Below, piece by piece: positions 5,492-6,210 of a DNA stretch of 6,210 nt. Every line of letters starts with the position of its first letter. Within the stretch, counting starts at the first letter, position 1. Below the pieces are notes generated by a model. The model saw nothing but the letters and a program-made list of their open reading frames with translations, made no database searches and was not told the DNA's origin. Origin of the DNA: an uncultured Eubacteriaceae bacterium (GTDB lineage Bacteria; Bacillota; Clostridia; Lachnospirales; CAG-274); the NCBI GenBank assembly GCA_938042265.1, contig CALIRN010000221.1, positions 1 through 6,210 on the forward strand, read 5' to 3'. Made by a program: the position numbers and the translations under genes.

Positions 5492-5625
5492 ATAAAAATT
5501 TGCGATTATTTGTTGTAATTTGTATAGTGTTTTTAACTATGGGCGTGGCTGCCTTTTTTGGCATTGTTTCTGCAAAAAAAGGAATGAAGCTTATAAAAGA
5601 TAACATTGCCGTATTGAAAAAATAA
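5488..5625 (+). CDS. Small single-pass membrane protein, TTG start
   Basis: A 45-residue frame begins with TTG at 5488, overlapping the patatin stop in the 4-bp arrangement TTGA, with AGGAAAGG about 9 bases upstream. The product has a short basic N-terminus (NKNLR), one hydrophobic helix at about 7-28 (LFVVICIVFLTMGVAAFFGI), and a Lys-rich, amphipathic tail (AKKGMKLIKDN to LKK). This predicts a single-span protein with charged ends. The start, the overlap and the clean hydrophobic pattern support a real gene. The family is not recognised. It could be a partner or modulator of the patatin, or a small toxin-like peptide; both are inference. Confidence 0.65.
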   Translation: MNKNLRLFVVICIVFLTMGVAAFFGIVSAKKGMKLIKDNIAVLKK

Positions 5626-5706
5626 TTTATTTGTTTAGAAGCGGCGATTTATTAAGGCGTACCTTTGAAATACATGATATTAAAAATAACCAGAGAGGAG
5701 AATATT

Positions 5707-6057
5707 ATGACTAGTATTATTATAATAGCCTTTATAATTTTCATAATGGTGGGATTTATTGTTGGTGAGCTATGTAAAAAAATTATTGAATCAAAAGGTT
5801 GGGATCCATATTATGCAATTAATTGGTTTTGGTTGGGCTTATTTTTTCCGTTGATTGCGCTTATTTGTGCTTTTTGTAAACGTAAGAAAGAGGCACCTGT
5901 TAATGAAAATATTAACTCAAAATATTATCAACAAACGATGGATAATGGCGGCTGGGAATGTAGCTATTGTAAAAAGCTGAATGCTGCTTACGTTGGTACC
6001 TGCGGCTGCGGCAAGACAAGGGATGAATCGCGTTGTAACGCTGAAGCAGTTATATAA
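5707..6057 (+). CDS. Two-TM membrane protein with C-terminal zinc ribbon
   Basis: A 116-residue protein. It has an N-terminal helix (about 3-20, SIIIIAFIIFIMVGFIVG), a short loop KKIIESKGWDPYYAIN, and a second helix (about 39-57, WFWLGLFFPLIALICAF) closed by CKRKK. A linker of about 25 residues leads to a zinc ribbon with Cys85, Cys88, Cys99 and Cys101 in the order WECSYC, then GTCGCG. The start at ATG 5707 is chosen because GAGAGGAG ends 6 bases upstream; an upstream in-frame TTG at 5665 has no such site. By positive-inside reasoning the ribbon faces the cytoplasm. Domain type is clear but function is not known; the ribbon may bind nucleic acid or protein. An 81-bp gap separates it from the preceding small gene, with no terminator between, so one operon is likely. 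Confidence 0.78.
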   Translation: MTSIIIIAFIIFIMVGFIVGELCKKIIESKGWDPYYAINWFWLGLFFPLIALICAFCKRKKEAPVNENINSKYYQQTMDNGGWECSYCKKLNAAYVGTCGCGKTRDESRCNAEAVI

Positions 6058-6195
6058 AGAAGCTTTAACCTTCATGATAAAATTTTTTATGAACAAATGG
6101 CAAAGTTTTTTAACATAATAGCTGTAAGTAAATATGATAAAGGCAATCAGAAACTTATAACAAGAGATGCGGAAAGTTTTTTGTTCCATGTATAG
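6058..6195 (+). pseudogene. In-frame protein-like tail after the zinc-ribbon stop codon
   Basis: The zinc-ribbon frame stays open for 45 codons after its TAA, up to TAG at 6193-6195, and reads like protein (FYEQMAKFFNIIAVSKYD, then KLITRDAESF). It has no ribosome binding site of its own; an internal ATG at 6097 is unsupported. It may be a lost C-terminal extension cut off by a nonsense mutation, or chance openness in AT-rich DNA. Confidence 0.25.
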
Positions 6196-6210
6196 CCCTT
6201 AAAGCTTATT

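Noticed and set aside
6060..6207. 9-bp inverted repeat AAGCTTTAA/TTAAAGCTT as element ends
   Set aside because: Short, AT-rich, 130 bp apart, with no gene or target duplication between; chance is likely.

Overview
The window looks like chromosomal DNA of a low-to-moderate GC Firmicute, most likely a Clostridia-class gut or rumen anaerobe. This rests on AGGAGG-type ribosome binding sites, sigma-A-like promoters, use of GTG and TTG starts, an MEP-pathway ispE, and families common in Lachnospiraceae/Oscillospiraceae. The genus cannot be fixed from sequence alone.

Left part (1-2204): the 3' two thirds of a GH13 alpha-amylase/cyclomaltodextrinase-like gene (+) runs off the left edge. Ten bases after it comes a ribosome binding site and the start of a small membrane-protein gene that is frameshifted and decayed (920-1228). 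A 14-bp perfect terminator hairpin and a second, longer hairpin separate this from the convergent gene ispE (-).

Middle (2205-3849): ispE and a HypE/AIR-synthase-like gene (+) are divergent, each with a recognisable promoter. The HypE-like gene converges on a tiny XRE-type regulator gene (-). The roughly 310-bp gap between their stop codons is filled almost exactly by a strongly folded, apparently undescribed structured element (3326-3629). It has paired outer ends, a multi-helix interior, and a 46-nt motif present twice (35/46 identical, 96 nt apart). Its U.G wobbles consistently favour a plus-strand RNA.

Right part (3850-6210): the DNA becomes visibly AT-richer. A gene-free stretch of about 590 bp carries a near-consensus promoter whose spacer is filled by a perfect 7-3-7 inverted repeat. 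A near copy of this repeat lies just ahead of the next gene's ribosome binding site. Downstream is a tight plus-strand gene set: a two-TM protein of the superinfection-immunity (T4 Imm-like) type, a patatin-like phospholipase (11-bp overlap), a 45-residue single-TM protein with a TTG start (4-bp overlap), and a two-TM zinc-ribbon protein 81 bp later.

Inference: the small XRE regulator, the operator pair and the membrane/phospholipase operon read like a compact, tightly repressed membrane-targeting module. Phage defence, prophage remnant and toxin-like stress function are all open. No transposase, integrase, tRNA, rRNA or CRISPR array is visible.
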